64,000 bases of DNA from Actinobacteria bacterium 69-20 (GCA_001897425.1 MKSW01000001.1:62001-126000); one strand, 5' to 3'; shown: positions 23,169-32,264, counted from the first letter of the stretch. Program-made: numbers and translations. The notes: generated by a model from the letters alone, not told the origin.

Positions 23169-24440
23169 ATGACGAGTCCAACGCACCACGCAGCACGTGT
23201 GTCCCCGCGTGATTTCGTGAGCAGGCCGGAGTGGAAAGGTGCTGCGTCACATGGCATGTGGTGGGTCGCTTGGCGCCAGCACCGACTTCAGATCGCGGTG
23301 CTGCTCGCCGTGATGGCGGTGAGCGCGGCGGCGCTCATCATCCTGCGATCGCGGATCATCGCCGTGTATCGCGAATTCGGATGCGCGCGCTTCGGAACCT
23401 CTGTGAATGGTTCTCGGTTTGACTGTGTGGACTCGGAGGGCGTCCAGGTGTGGTGGAATTACTTTTCCACCTGGTCGCAGCTCGCGCACTTTGCCATGAT
23501 CGGGGGACCCCTCGTGCTGGGCGTGTTTGCAGCCGCACCGATCTTCACGCGGGAGTTCTCGCACGGCACACAGGTTCTCGCGCTCACCCAGTCGATCGGG
23601 CGAATCCGATGGTTCCTTGCGAAGATCACCGTCATGGTGGTGCCGCTGGTCGGCGGACTGCTGGCGCTCGGTTTCCTCATGGAGTGGACGGACAGAGTCG
23701 TCGACGTCACCGCCTATGAAGCGCTGAACGAGTCGAACTTCTTCGCGCGCGGCATGGTTCCGGCCGCCACCGGGCTCATGGGTTTCGGGTTCGCGATCGC
23801 GGTCGGCATGTACGTCCGGAACGTTGTGACGACGCTGGTGGTCGGCATGCTCGCGTCCGGCGCGATCCTGTTGGGTGTGGCGATCGTGCAACCCGATGTG
23901 CTGCCGCCGCATCGTACGGTGACTCCGATCGCTGACATGTATCGGCCGATGACGCAGGCCGAACTCGATGCCCAGCGGTCCGGGAACGGGGAGAGTCCCG
24001 ACGCGAACCTCGACCGCGACATGCGGTGGCTCGGTGGCGGCTACCTCGACGCCAGCGGGCGGAAGGTCACGATGTCGAACACGCAGTCGGCCGCTTGTTT
24101 CGAGAAGGCGGACAAGGCCGGGAACGCCGCCGCTATTGCGGCCGGTGTGAAACCGACCAGTAATGACGGCGGGACTGCCGTGATCGTCGGTGGGTCAGGC
24201 GCCGTCCCGGCGCAGTCCGAGCCGGGCTACCAAGACTCGGTCGAATACATCAACGCCTCCGCCCGCGCACAGCTTGACTGCATGCGCGGCTACGGGATCG
24301 TCGCGAGCTACACCGATCAGTTGCCCGGCTCGAAGCTGTGGCCGCTGCGCTGGGCGATCGGCGGCATCCTGCTGGCGCTCGCCGTCGCCTTCAGCACCAT
24401 CGGCGCGGGCCGCCTGCGCTGGGCCGTCGCCAAACGCTGA
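23169..24440 (+). CDS. ABC transporter permease, first of a tandem pair
   Basis: 423 residues from ATG 23169, with GGGGGAGGGA upstream. The first helix is LQIAVLLAVMAVSAAALII after the amphipathic WWVAWRQHR. An extracytoplasmic loop carries Cys residues. Further helices are near 105-125, 150-170, 200-220 and 225-245, then a roughly 140-residue extracytoplasmic domain and a last helix, ALAVAFSTIGAGRLRWAVAKR. The fold is that of ABC-2-type permeases without a fused ATPase. The following gene encodes a close paralogue. Confidence 0.85.
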   Translation: MTSPTHHAARVSPRDFVSRPEWKGAASHGMWWVAWRQHRLQIAVLLAVMAVSAAALIILRSRIIAVYREFGCARFGTSVNGSRFDCVDSEGVQVWWNYFSTWSQLAHFAMIGGPLVLGVFAAAPIFTREFSHGTQVLALTQSIGRIRWFLAKITVMVVPLVGGLLALGFLMEWTDRVVDVTAYEALNESNFFARGMVPAATGLMGFGFAIAVGMYVRNVVTTLVVGMLASGAILLGVAIVQPDVLPPHRTVTPIADMYRPMTQAELDAQRSGNGESPDANLDRDMRWLGGGYLDASGRKVTMSNTQSAACFEKADKAGNAAAIAAGVKPTSNDGGTAVIVGGSGAVPAQSEPGYQDSVEYINASARAQLDCMRGYGIVASYTDQLPGSKLWPLRWAIGGILLALAVAFSTIGAGRLRWAVAKR

Positions 24441-24538
24441 TCCCACCGGAAGATCACTTGTTGGGTGGATTTTGTGCCGCTCAGCGATCCGAATCCCACT
24501 GAACTGGTGATCTTTCGAAGACGAGAAGGAGTTCGGCC

Positions 24539-25822
24539 ATGACGGAAGGGCAGCATCGATCGATGACAGCGCCCGCAGTTCCCTCATCCTCTGGGGCATC
24601 TGCGTGGAAAGGTGCTGCGCCACATGGCATGTGGTGGGTCGCCTGGCGCCAGCACCGGCTGCAGATCGCGGTGCTGCTCGCCGTGATGGCGGCGGGCGCG
24701 GCGGCGCTGGTGATCCTGCGATCGCGGATCATCGCCGTGTATCACGAGTTCGGATGTCCGCTGTTCGGATCCGCTGGTAACAATTCCGGGATGGGCTGTG
24801 TGGACGCGGAAGGCAGGCAGGTCTGGTGGAACTACGGGTTCTCGACCCGGTCCTCGCTGGCGCACACGGCCATGATCGCTGGGCCTGTCGTGCTGGGCGT
24901 GTTCGCCGCTGGACCGATCTTCACGCGCGAGTTCGGCCACGGTACACAGGTTCTCGCTCTTACCCAGTCGGTTGGACGAGCCCGGTGGTTCCTCGCGAAG
25001 ATCACCGTGATGGTGGTGCCGCTGGTCGGCGGGCTACTGGCGCTCGGCTACCTCATGGAGTGGACGGACCAGGCCGTCGAAGACACCGCTTATCACGGGT
25101 TGAACGCGCCGAACTTCTTCGCGCGCGGCATCGTCCCCGCAGCGACCAGCCTCATGGCCTTCGGGTTCGCGATCGCGGTCGGCATGTATGCCCGGAACGT
25201 TGTGGCGACCTTGGTGGTCGGCATGCTCGCGTCCGGCGCAATCCTGGCGGGTGTGGCGATCGTGCAGCCGGATGTGCTGCCGGCGCAGCGCACGGTGACC
25301 CCGCTCGCGGATATCTATCGGCCGGTCACGCAGGCCGAGCTTGACAAGCAGCGGTCCGACGCGGCGACCGACACGGTGAGTTCCACCGTCGTCGACCGTA
25401 ACGTCCTGTGGGTCGGTGGCGGTTACCTCGACGTGAATGGCCGGAAGATCTCACCGTCCAGCTCGCAGTGGCAGGCCTGCTGGGAGAAGGCGGACAAGGC
25501 CGGGAACGCTGCCGCCATCGCGGTCGGCGTGAAGCCGGCAAGTAATGACGGAGGGACGGCCGTGATCACCAGCGGATCAGGCGCTGTTGCGGCACAACCG
25601 GCGCCGGGCTACCAAGACTCGGTCGAATACGTCAACGCGTCCAACCGCTCGATGCTCGATTGCATGCGCAGCGACGGAATCGCCGCCAGCTACGACGACA
25701 GGCTGCCCGGCTCGAAGCTGTGGCCGCTGCGGTGGGCCATGACCGGGATCTGCGTCATACTCGCCGCGCTCTTCCTCGCCCTCGGCGCCTGGCGTCTGCG
25801 CTGGGCCGTCGCCAAACGGTGA
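24539..25822 (+). CDS. ABC transporter permease, second of a tandem pair
   Basis: 427 residues. It is strongly similar to the preceding protein from end to end: both share GMWWVAWRQHRLQIAVLLAV and FTREF.HGTQVLALTQS, and both end in RLRWAVAKR. It therefore arose by gene duplication. Differences concentrate in the two extracytoplasmic segments (residues about 60-90 and 285-390). GAAGGAG precedes the ATG. With a single ATPase gene, the two permeases probably assemble as a heterodimer. In the 98-bp gap before it, GAAGATCAC and GTGATCTTTC form a loose inverted repeat. Confidence 0.85.
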   Translation: MTEGQHRSMTAPAVPSSSGASAWKGAAPHGMWWVAWRQHRLQIAVLLAVMAAGAAALVILRSRIIAVYHEFGCPLFGSAGNNSGMGCVDAEGRQVWWNYGFSTRSSLAHTAMIAGPVVLGVFAAGPIFTREFGHGTQVLALTQSVGRARWFLAKITVMVVPLVGGLLALGYLMEWTDQAVEDTAYHGLNAPNFFARGIVPAATSLMAFGFAIAVGMYARNVVATLVVGMLASGAILAGVAIVQPDVLPAQRTVTPLADIYRPVTQAELDKQRSDAATDTVSSTVVDRNVLWVGGGYLDVNGRKISPSSSQWQACWEKADKAGNAAAIAVGVKPASNDGGTAVITSGSGAVAAQPAPGYQDSVEYVNASNRSMLDCMRSDGIAASYDDRLPGSKLWPLRWAMTGICVILAALFLALGAWRLRWAVAKR

Positions 25823-25857
25823 CCGGCCAGCCCCGCCGTGCACCTGCCAGCTCCGCT

Positions 25858-25914
25858 GAACGGTGCGAAATTGCGGACAAACCGGTCACGAAACACTGCA
25901 TTTCGCACCGCTCG
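25858..25914. repeat. Stem-loop repeat element, copy 2
   Basis: CGGTGCGAAAT (25861-25871) pairs with ATTTCGCACCG (25900-25910). The loop again begins with GCGGACAAA. It matches the element at 23093 in stem and loop. It lies between the second permease and the sugar dehydrogenase gene. Confidence 0.65.
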
Positions 25915-25940
25915 ACGGAAAATTGGGGAGACTGGCGGGC

Positions 25941-27128
25941 ATGGACCGCCGACCCACTGCCCGGACGCGAACCTCGGCGCCCCTCGCCGTCCTGCTGGCG
26001 ATAGCGGCGGTGCTGGCGTCGGCCTGCAGTGGCTCGGGAGGCAATGCGCCCGGGACCGGCACCACCACGGGAACAACGTCATCGGCGGTACTTTCCACAT
26101 CGACAGGTGAGACGGCGGCGTCGACGCGCGCGACGGCACTGCCCGCCGTCACGGTCGCCGGAACGATCGCGACCGGGCTGACCACGCCGTGGGGCCTCGG
26201 TTTCCTGCCCGACGGCACCGCCCTGGTGACCGAGCGTGACACGGCGAAGCTGAAGGCGATCGCCGCCGCCGGCCACGAGGTGCGCACGGTCGGCGCCGTC
26301 GCCGGGGTGGTGCCTGGCGGCGAGGGCGGGCTGCTCGGACTGGCCGTCTCGCCGACCTTCCGGGCCGACCACACCGTCTACGTTTACTACACGTCGCAAC
26401 ACGATAACCGCGTCGCGGCAATCACTCTCGACGCGGGCGCGACGCGGATCGTCGGGCAGCGCGATATCCTCACCGGCATCCCAGCCGCGCAGTTTCACGA
26501 CGGTGGGCGCCTCCTCGCGGCGCCCGATGGCACGCTGTTCGTCGGCACCGGCGACGGGACCGTGTCGTCCCGCGCGCAGGATCTCGGTTCGCTCGGCGGC
26601 AAGATCCTGCACATCACCGCGGACGGTGCACCCGTGCCCGGACACCCGTTCGCCGACGCGCCGCTGGTCTACAGCTACGGGCACCGCAACGTGCAGGGGC
26701 TCGCGTTCGACGCGAATGGACGCCTATGGGCGAGCGAATTCGGCGCGAACGCGTATGACGAGCTGAACCTCATTCGGCCTGGCGGCAACTACGGGTGGCC
26801 GGAGGTCGAAGGCCCGTCGGACGATCCGAGATACGTTGCGCCGTACAAGTATTGGCCCACGTCGGAGGCGTCGCCGAGCGGCCTCGCGGTGCTGGGCGAG
26901 ACGGCCGCGATGGCGGCGCTGCGCGGCGAGCGGCTGTGGCTGATCCCACTGTCCGGCCCGGCGGGGAAGACCACGCCGATCGCGCAATTGGCCGGTGCCT
27001 ACGGACGGTTACGGACAGTGACGGTCGCTCCGGACGGCAGCCTGTGGCTCACCACCTCCAACACGGACGGTCGCGGGACGGTGCGCCCCGGTGACGATCG
27101 GATCCTGCGGCTCACGCTGCCGCAGTGA
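25941..27128 (+). CDS. PQQ-type sugar dehydrogenase lipoprotein (GSDH/Yli family)
   Basis: 395 residues. A lipoprotein signal (VLLAIAAVLASACSGSG) precedes a Thr-rich linker and a six-bladed propeller of the glucose/sorbosone dehydrogenase family: TPWGLGFLPDGTALVTERD, PGGEGGLLGLAVSP, LFVGTGDGTV, DLGSLGGKILHITADG, SYGHRNVQGLAFD and LIRPGGNYGWPEVEG. Family members oxidise aldose sugars with PQQ. The protein should sit on the outer face of the membrane. ATG 25941 was chosen so that the signal peptide starts MDRRPTARTR; the frame stays open upstream through the stem-loop repeat. Confidence 0.9.
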   Translation: MDRRPTARTRTSAPLAVLLAIAAVLASACSGSGGNAPGTGTTTGTTSSAVLSTSTGETAASTRATALPAVTVAGTIATGLTTPWGLGFLPDGTALVTERDTAKLKAIAAAGHEVRTVGAVAGVVPGGEGGLLGLAVSPTFRADHTVYVYYTSQHDNRVAAITLDAGATRIVGQRDILTGIPAAQFHDGGRLLAAPDGTLFVGTGDGTVSSRAQDLGSLGGKILHITADGAPVPGHPFADAPLVYSYGHRNVQGLAFDANGRLWASEFGANAYDELNLIRPGGNYGWPEVEGPSDDPRYVAPYKYWPTSEASPSGLAVLGETAAMAALRGERLWLIPLSGPAGKTTPIAQLAGAYGRLRTVTVAPDGSLWLTTSNTDGRGTVRPGDDRILRLTLPQ

Positions 27129-27170
27129 TGGCTTTCCTGCGGTGAATTGAGCGGCAAGCCGTCCGGCGAG

Positions 27171-27179
27171 TTATCCACA
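27171..27179 (+). promoter_or_regulatory. Consensus DnaA box
   Basis: TTATCCACA, a perfect match to the DnaA consensus, lies in the gap before the RadC-like gene. A second perfect box is at 63012. A single isolated box is not an origin. Confidence 0.45.
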
Positions 27180-27249
27180 GCGCGGTCGGCCATCCACACC
27201 TGTTGTCTGCGACCCGCCCGCGGCTGCATCACGCCCTACCGTCGGCCGA

Positions 27250-27921
27250 ATGACGACCCCCAGTGCCCGTATGGCCGACGTGCCCACCGATCAGCGGCCG
27301 CGGGAGCGATTGTTCCGCTTCGGCGCGGCACCGCTCACCGATGCGGAGCTGGTCGCCGTCCTGCTCGGAACCGGCCGCGTCGGCCGGAACGTCATCGATG
27401 TCGCTGCGGATGTGCTGCAGGCAACGGGCGGTGCCGCCGGCCTGCTCGCGACCCCCACCGCGGGTCTGACGGCGCTCCCCGGCGTTGGCCCGGTCGGCGC
27501 CTGCCGAATCCAAGCAGCCGCGGAACTCGCCCGGCGCGCCGCCAAACCCGCTGGCGCGCCACGTATCTCGACGCGATCGGAGTTGGCGGCCGTCGCCCTG
27601 CCAGAGCTTCGCGCCTGCGACGAGAACGCCGTACTGGTGATTGTGCTCGATCGTCGGCTCCGGCTCACGACCATGCTCCCGGTGTCCGCGAACTGCGACG
27701 GACATGCCGTGGTGCCCGTCGCCGAGATCCTGCAACGCGTGGTCGAGGCCAGCGGTGCGGCCTTCGCGGTCGCCCACCAGCACCCGGGCGGGACGACCCG
27801 GCCGACCGACCGCGACCGCGCCGTGACCGCGGAACTCCGCAAGGCGGCGGCCGACTGCGGGCTGCGCTTCCTCGATCACCTCATCGTCGCCGGCGACGCC
27901 TGGGCGGCGGTGCGGGCATAG
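27250..27921 (+). CDS. radC: RadC-like JAB/MPN-domain protein
   Basis: 223 residues. The N-terminal helix-hairpin-helix region (PLTDAELVAVLLGTGRVGRN, LPGVGPVGACRIQAAAELAR) precedes a JAB domain whose metal site AVAHQHPGGTTRPTDRD keeps the H-x-H...D spacing, though the usual HNHPSG reads HQHPGG here. RadC proteins are linked to DNA metabolism, but their biochemical role remains unclear. The gene stands alone, downstream of a gap with a DnaA box. Confidence 0.85.
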   Translation: MTTPSARMADVPTDQRPRERLFRFGAAPLTDAELVAVLLGTGRVGRNVIDVAADVLQATGGAAGLLATPTAGLTALPGVGPVGACRIQAAAELARRAAKPAGAPRISTRSELAAVALPELRACDENAVLVIVLDRRLRLTTMLPVSANCDGHAVVPVAEILQRVVEASGAAFAVAHQHPGGTTRPTDRDRAVTAELRKAAADCGLRFLDHLIVAGDAWAAVRA

Positions 27922-28040
27922 CAAGACTAAACACCGCGGGTGCTGCGACTTTCCGACACATCGCCTGCGGCGTGGGCTGCGGTTGTGCGTCGGCTCGGCC
28001 CCCGAATCGCCGATGACGGCGTTCGCGGCCGGCTGGGCTG

Positions 28041-28715
28041 TCACGGGACCGGTGGAACGGGGCGGCCGAGGAAGGCGGCGAGCCGGTCGATGGCTGGCGC
28101 ATGCTCGTTCGCGGGCTGAGCGGGAGCGAATCTCCCGGGTCGTGCTTCTTCGCTCAGTTGCGTGCGGGCGAAGCTCAGGGATGGCTCGGCAAGGTCGTCG
28201 GGCAGGTCTACCGGTTTGCCTGTCGCATGCGCGAGATCCCAACCGTGCGCGAGCAGGTCGTACAGCCGGATCTGCAACCGATCCGCCCCGGTCGCGGAGC
28301 CGAGCGGGCCGCGGTAGACCCGGTCGAGCACGCCGGGCGCCGCGAAGGCCGCGAGCAGGGCGGCCGCTGAGGTGCGAAAGGCGCCGACCGGATCGCCGTC
28401 GCGATCACCATCCCGGTCGCTGTCACGGTTTTCGGCGTTGGAACTGAGCTCGCGGCGCTGCGGAGGTGGCTGGTCCTTCAGCAGTGCCGTGAACACGAGG
28501 TTCATGCCTACCAGGTGATCCACGAGCCGCCGCACGGTCCAGTCCGTGCACGGCGTCGGCATCGACCACTGGTCGGGACGAATGTTCGTGACGAGCATGT
28601 CGACCGCGTCGAACGCACGACGGAGCTGAGTGATCAGCGAATCCGAAGACGCTGAAGAAGTAGCGTCGCCGGAGGCCGGCACGTGACCGGGCGGTGGGGT
28701 ATTGCTCTCTGGCAT
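28041..28715 (-). CDS. TIGR03086-family metal-binding protein (maleylpyruvate isomerase-like)
   Basis: 224 residues from ATG 28715, with GGAAGGTG upstream. The N-terminal DinB-like bundle includes RPDQWSMPTPCTDWTVRRLV, DHLVGMNLVFTALL, and later LLAHGWDLAHATGKP. The two His-bearing segments are the expected metal ligands of the mycothiol-dependent enzyme family. A repeated Asp/Arg stretch (DSDRDGDRDGD) forms a low-complexity insert. Mycothiol is the actinobacterial thiol, which agrees with the host. The reaction is not known for this member. Confidence 0.82.
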   Translation of the reverse strand: MPESNTPPPGHVPASGDATSSASSDSLITQLRRAFDAVDMLVTNIRPDQWSMPTPCTDWTVRRLVDHLVGMNLVFTALLKDQPPPQRRELSSNAENRDSDRDGDRDGDPVGAFRTSAAALLAAFAAPGVLDRVYRGPLGSATGADRLQIRLYDLLAHGWDLAHATGKPVDLPDDLAEPSLSFARTQLSEEARPGRFAPAQPANEHAPAIDRLAAFLGRPVPPVP

Positions 28716-28890
28716 GGGGGCACCTTCCACTGTCGGCGCCCCGCTGAATTCACTCGGTCAGTTTGTACCGGGAGGCGCACATTCGGTTTCGGACACTGGT
28801 CACGCACCTCCCTCCCTTATCTCCAGCGTGCCCAGCATGATACGTCCGCGACCGGAGCACGTGCCCGGGCTGTCAGGAACGGGCGGGACA

Positions 28891-28910
28891 CGAGAACATC
28901 GTCATACTCG
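28891..28910 (+). repeat. Dispersed 20-bp motif, copy 3 (diverged)
   Basis: CGAGAACATCGTCATACTCG, three mismatches from the consensus. It lies in the 283-bp divergent gap between the TIGR03086 gene and the gene at 28999, which otherwise shows no gene. Confidence 0.5.
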
Positions 28911-28998
28911 AAAAACGAGCCCCAGGCCGTGGTAGGCACTATGTCTCGCCGCGGGCTCCGGCAGGTTCGGGCCTCCATGCAGATGGCATCATCGGGCG

Positions 28999-30240
28999 AT
29001 GGCGCGCACCTGGTTGTCCGTGACGGTGGAACTGCTCGGCGGTCGCGGCGAGGAATTGTGGCCGTGGCCCGGTCGGATCTTCGCGGTCGGTCCGCGGCAC
29101 ACGTTCCAGGATTTGGCGGAGGCGATCAACGATGCCTTCGCCCGATGGGACCGGTCGCACCTGTCGGTGTTCACCCTCGCGGACGGTCGCGTCGTGACGG
29201 ACGAGGACACCGCGGCGAGCCTGGCCGAATCCCCTCTCGGGCCGGTTGCCGCGACAATGGACATGGCGCACACCACGGTTGTCCGCACGCTGCGGCCGGG
29301 CGACGAGTTCCTGTTCACGTTCGACCTCGGCGACAATTGGCAGCATCGCTGCGTGGTCGGCCCGGAGAAGATCGATCCCGCGGCGGAACTGGGGATCGTG
29401 CCCGAGGTACCGCTGCCGTACTGGGGCTGGGGCAACCTGCCCGACCAATACGGCCGGCGGTGGGCCGATGACGACGGGGAGAGTCGTGCGCCGAAGCGCC
29501 CGGCGCGGCCGCATCCGATGCTTACCCACGACTGGCCGGGGGCGCAGGCCGCACCCGACCTCGACCTGTCCGCGGTACGCGCGGCCATCGCCCACGGTGA
29601 CGTCGCCGCGTTCCTCGCCGCGATCACCGGCCGCTCCATCGATGACGCCCTGCAGCAGGTCGCCGCGGGGATTCCGATGGTCCTGCAGCACGGGTCCGAT
29701 CATGCCGAGGCGGTGGTGTTGAGCGTGATCAACCGGCTGATGATCCGCGCCGACGATGGTGACCAGGTTCTCGCCGAAGACCTGCTCGCCCGGCTGCGCC
29801 GTGAACCGCTGCCCGGTCGGGTGGTGCCGGTCGATCTGGAAATGCTGGGCGTCGAGCGGGAGGGCGACCCGGGCGCATCGACCGGCGGATACATCGACCT
29901 GCAGACCGGGGAGTTGTATGGGGAGGCCGCGACGGACGCTGGGGTGGTCGGCGACGATCTGGCGATCGACGTGGACGCCGACCCGGACCGCTGGTTGCCC
30001 TTCGATCGAACCGGCTCGCGGGACGGCTGGCAGGACATGGCCGCCTTCGCCGAGCGGCAGCGCGACACGTCCCTGCGCGAGCGGCTGGAGAGGGCGATCG
30101 AAGGCGCAGGCGCGTTCCGACGGTTTCGTGACCTGGTGCGGGACAAGGGCCTCGACGAGCAGTGGCACGTGTTCGCCGATGATCGCCAGATCGGGCGTGC
30201 CCGACAGTTTCTCGCCGACGAGGGCATCCGGGTGGGCTGA
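28999..30240 (+). CDS. pRiA4b ORF-3-like protein with UPF0158-like C-terminus
   Basis: 413 residues. The N-terminal 130 residues match the plasmid pRiA4b ORF-3-like fold: LSVTVELLGGRGEELWPWPG, HTFQDLAEAINDAFARWDRS, then DEFLFTFDLGDNWQHRCVV. A central helical region follows. The C-terminal part, GGYIDLQTGELYGE then RDLVRDKGLDEQWHVFADDR, resembles UPF0158 proteins. Neither domain has a firmly known function; the first is often found near mobile elements. It is cytosolic, with no partner gene in the same transcript. Confidence 0.75.
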   Translation: MARTWLSVTVELLGGRGEELWPWPGRIFAVGPRHTFQDLAEAINDAFARWDRSHLSVFTLADGRVVTDEDTAASLAESPLGPVAATMDMAHTTVVRTLRPGDEFLFTFDLGDNWQHRCVVGPEKIDPAAELGIVPEVPLPYWGWGNLPDQYGRRWADDDGESRAPKRPARPHPMLTHDWPGAQAAPDLDLSAVRAAIAHGDVAAFLAAITGRSIDDALQQVAAGIPMVLQHGSDHAEAVVLSVINRLMIRADDGDQVLAEDLLARLRREPLPGRVVPVDLEMLGVEREGDPGASTGGYIDLQTGELYGEAATDAGVVGDDLAIDVDADPDRWLPFDRTGSRDGWQDMAAFAERQRDTSLRERLERAIEGAGAFRRFRDLVRDKGLDEQWHVFADDRQIGRARQFLADEGIRVG

Positions 30241-30359
30241 TCGTCGCCGTCGGGTCACGCCGGCTTCCGGCCATCGGTATGCCGGTACTCGGATTCCTTT
30301 CGGTGCAGATCCCGCGTCCTGGCTCCTTCGGATCACGCGCTCTGATCTGCGCCCGGCCG

Positions 30360-30638
30360 TCAGTCGTCGCCGAAGGCGGCGCCGACGAGCGCCGCGGAAT
30401 CGTCCCGGACGATGTCGACCAGCAGATCCACGCACCGCAGCGCGGTGATCATGAGCCCCATCCGCGCGGTTGGCGCGCCCTTTTCGGCGCCGGCGACCCA
30501 TTGGCGGCTCACTCCCACCAGCGCCGCGAGTTCGGCCTGGGACAGCCCTTTGACGCGGCGCGCCTCGCGCAGCATCGCGCCGATGTCTGCGGCGTTGGAC
30601 GCGACTGTCACGTTCCGCCCCACCTTCGTTACCCGCAT
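30360..30638 (-). CDS. XRE-family helix-turn-helix regulator
   Basis: 92 residues with a clear HTH: LREARRVKGLSQAELAALVG, VSRQWVAGAEKG. The length and ordering resemble HipB-like antitoxins, but no hipA or other toxin gene lies next to it, so it may be a solitary regulator. Inverted repeats of GTTAC/GTAAC just upstream of its start are likely its own operator. Confidence 0.82.
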   Translation of the reverse strand: MRVTKVGRNVTVASNAADIGAMLREARRVKGLSQAELAALVGVSRQWVAGAEKGAPTARMGLMITALRCVDLLVDIVRDDSAALVGAAFGDD

Positions 30639-30685
30639 TGTTACTCACAGGCGACACCACTCGATATGTTAATTGTAAGTAACAT
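30639..30685. promoter_or_regulatory. Candidate operator of the XRE regulator
   Basis: TGTTACTCAC (30639-30648) and GTAAGTAACA (30675-30684) form a 9/10 inverted repeat. Nested within it, ATGTTA (30666-30671) and TAACAT (30680-30685) are perfectly complementary. The repeats abut the start codon at 30638, as expected for autorepression. Confidence 0.55.
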
Positions 30686-30751
30686 TCGCAGTAATGTCAT
30701 CTGCGGGCGACATGTCGCCCTGTGGTGCCTTGTGACAGCCGCGTGGAGACG

Positions 30752-31270
30752 TCACGACAGCCCGGCGAGCCGGTAGGCGACGAGGCTGCCGGCCACCGCG
30801 ACGTTGAGGCTGGCGCCCCAGCCGATCATGGGGATCTCGACGCACTCGTCCACCTGTGCGAGGACATCGTCGGGCACGCCGTTGTGCTCGTGGCCGAGCA
30901 GTACGACCGTCGGTGTTCGCGCGGGCGCGAGTCGCCTGAGTGGCGTCGCGCCGTCGGCGAGCTCCACGGCGACGATGCGCTTGCCGGCCGCCCGTTGCGC
31001 GGCGATCCATGCCGGCTTGCTGGGCGCGACCCAATGCAGACACGGCCGTCGGCCGCGCAGGGTGTCGCCCACCTCGAGCGCGCGGCGGTAGTGGTCGGTG
31101 CGCGGGACCGCGAGACAGGCGCCGACAGCGTCGCACGTGCGCAGCAAGGTGCCGAGGTTCGCGTCGTAGGCAACCCACAGCGGAGCGAGGATCAGCTGGT
31201 CCCAGCATCCGTGTCCGGCGCTGCGCCGGCGGTTCCGCAACTCGGTCGGCTTGGTCTTCGCGCCGCTCAT
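30752..31270 (-). CDS. SpoU/TrmH-family RNA 2'-O-methyltransferase
   Basis: 172 residues with the three SPOUT motifs: NLGTLLRTCDAVGA, VVLLGHEHNGVP and IPMIGWGASLNVAVAGSLVA, the last forming the knot that binds SAM. It methylates ribose of tRNA or rRNA. It lacks the N-terminal substrate-binding domain of TrmB/RlmB types, so the target cannot be assigned. The gap 31271-31550 on its 5' side shows no gene. Confidence 0.88.
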   Translation of the reverse strand: MSGAKTKPTELRNRRRSAGHGCWDQLILAPLWVAYDANLGTLLRTCDAVGACLAVPRTDHYRRALEVGDTLRGRRPCLHWVAPSKPAWIAAQRAAGKRIVAVELADGATPLRRLAPARTPTVVLLGHEHNGVPDDVLAQVDECVEIPMIGWGASLNVAVAGSLVAYRLAGLS

Positions 31271-31550
31271 GGGCGCGAATTCGGGACTCCCGACATACTC
31301 ATGATGTGGCGCCTTTCAGCGGCGGCGCCGGTCCATCGACAATGGTCCGCGATCACGGTCTTCGTGTGCGCAGCGATCATTGTGCCACGTCGGGGAGGTG
31401 CTCGCGACGTGCGTCATAGGCGGTGCGGCAGAAGAGTTTTCGAGTATGACGGAGTCCCGTGCCGCGCGCGTACAGAACGGTGAGCCCAAGGGGGTCGATG
31501 TGCTGTCGGACCGCGTGAAGCCAGCGGGTAAGGCGCGCTGGACATCACAC

Positions 31551-32210
31551 CTACGGCTCGGGGTGGATGACGACGAAGATCGACCAGCGCTGCCCGCCGG
31601 GGTCGTGCGGTCGCCGGGCGAACTCGTCCAGCAGATCGGCCAGCCGCGAGCGGAGTTCCGCCTCGTGTTCGACCGACAGTTGTAGGCCGAGCCGACTGGT
31701 GTCGACCGCGGACGCGGGCACATCGGCGACCTCGGCGAGGAAGGTCTGCAGCATGGTGTGCGCGCCGACGCCGGCCGCCTCCGGCGGGTTGCCCATCTCC
31801 AAGGTCCAGGACTTGCCGGTCGCCCGGTACGGGATCTCGCGTGATCCGCGTCGGCCGCGGCGTGGATCGCCGGCGGCCAGGAAGCCCTGGTCGGCGAGGG
31901 TGCGCACATGGTGCAGCGTGGTCGCCGGGTTGATCTCCAGCCGCTCGGCGATCTGCCGGTTGGTGAGTGGCTCGTACAGGCACATCCGCAGGATGCGCAG
32001 CCGCACCACGCTGGCCAGCGCGCGCCGCTCGGCGTCGGTCGCCGGCCGCCGCTCGGGGCCGGTAGCAAAGCCAGTGGCGAGGTCGGTGCCGGCGGCAGGG
32101 CCTGTACCAAGGACAGTGCCGAGGCCGGCCTGATCGGCCGAACCGGTGTCCACGCCTGGCATCGCATCGGGACCGGGATCGCGCGCCGCCGTTGACATAT
32201 CGATCACCAT
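31551..32210 (-). CDS. ArsR-like winged-helix regulator, divergent to an MFS exporter
   Basis: 219 residues from ATG 32210; ATG 32198 is close by and equally possible. After a Gly/Ala/Thr-rich leader the HTH reads ASVVRLRILRMCLYEPLTNR, QIAERLEINPATTLHHVRTL with a wing. The C-terminal half probably binds the inducer. A longer reading to 32255 would run into the operator palindrome and is unlikely. It is divergent from the MFS gene at 32279, with a perfect palindrome between them, so it most likely represses that exporter and itself. Confidence 0.82.
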   Translation of the reverse strand: MVIDMSTAARDPGPDAMPGVDTGSADQAGLGTVLGTGPAAGTDLATGFATGPERRPATDAERRALASVVRLRILRMCLYEPLTNRQIAERLEINPATTLHHVRTLADQGFLAAGDPRRGRRGSREIPYRATGKSWTLEMGNPPEAAGVGAHTMLQTFLAEVADVPASAVDTSRLGLQLSVEHEAELRSRLADLLDEFARRPHDPGGQRWSIFVVIHPEP

Positions 32211-32232
32211 AGCGGCCTGCGTCGCGCCGGGG

Positions 32233-32264
32233 AACAAGTGATTGACATTTCCCAATCACTTGTT
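32233..32264. promoter_or_regulatory. Perfect 12-bp palindromic operator between regulator and MFS gene
   Basis: AACAAGTGATTG (32233-32244) and CAATCACTTGTT (32253-32264) are exact complements 8 bp apart. TTGACA at 32242-32247 overlaps the left arm. The ATG of the MFS gene is 15 bp after the right arm, without an obvious ribosome site, so that transcript may be leaderless. Confidence 0.75.

Noticed and set aside
27171-27179. Replication origin
   Set aside because: A single DnaA box without clustered boxes, AT-rich unwinding region or dnaA/dnaN genes.
30360-30638. HipAB toxin-antitoxin locus
   Set aside because: Only the HipB-like regulator is present; no kinase toxin gene lies on either side.
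28939-30660. 573-residue minus-strand frame
   Set aside because: Antisense of the pRiA4b-like gene at 28999; low-complexity Arg/Pro composition and no domain.
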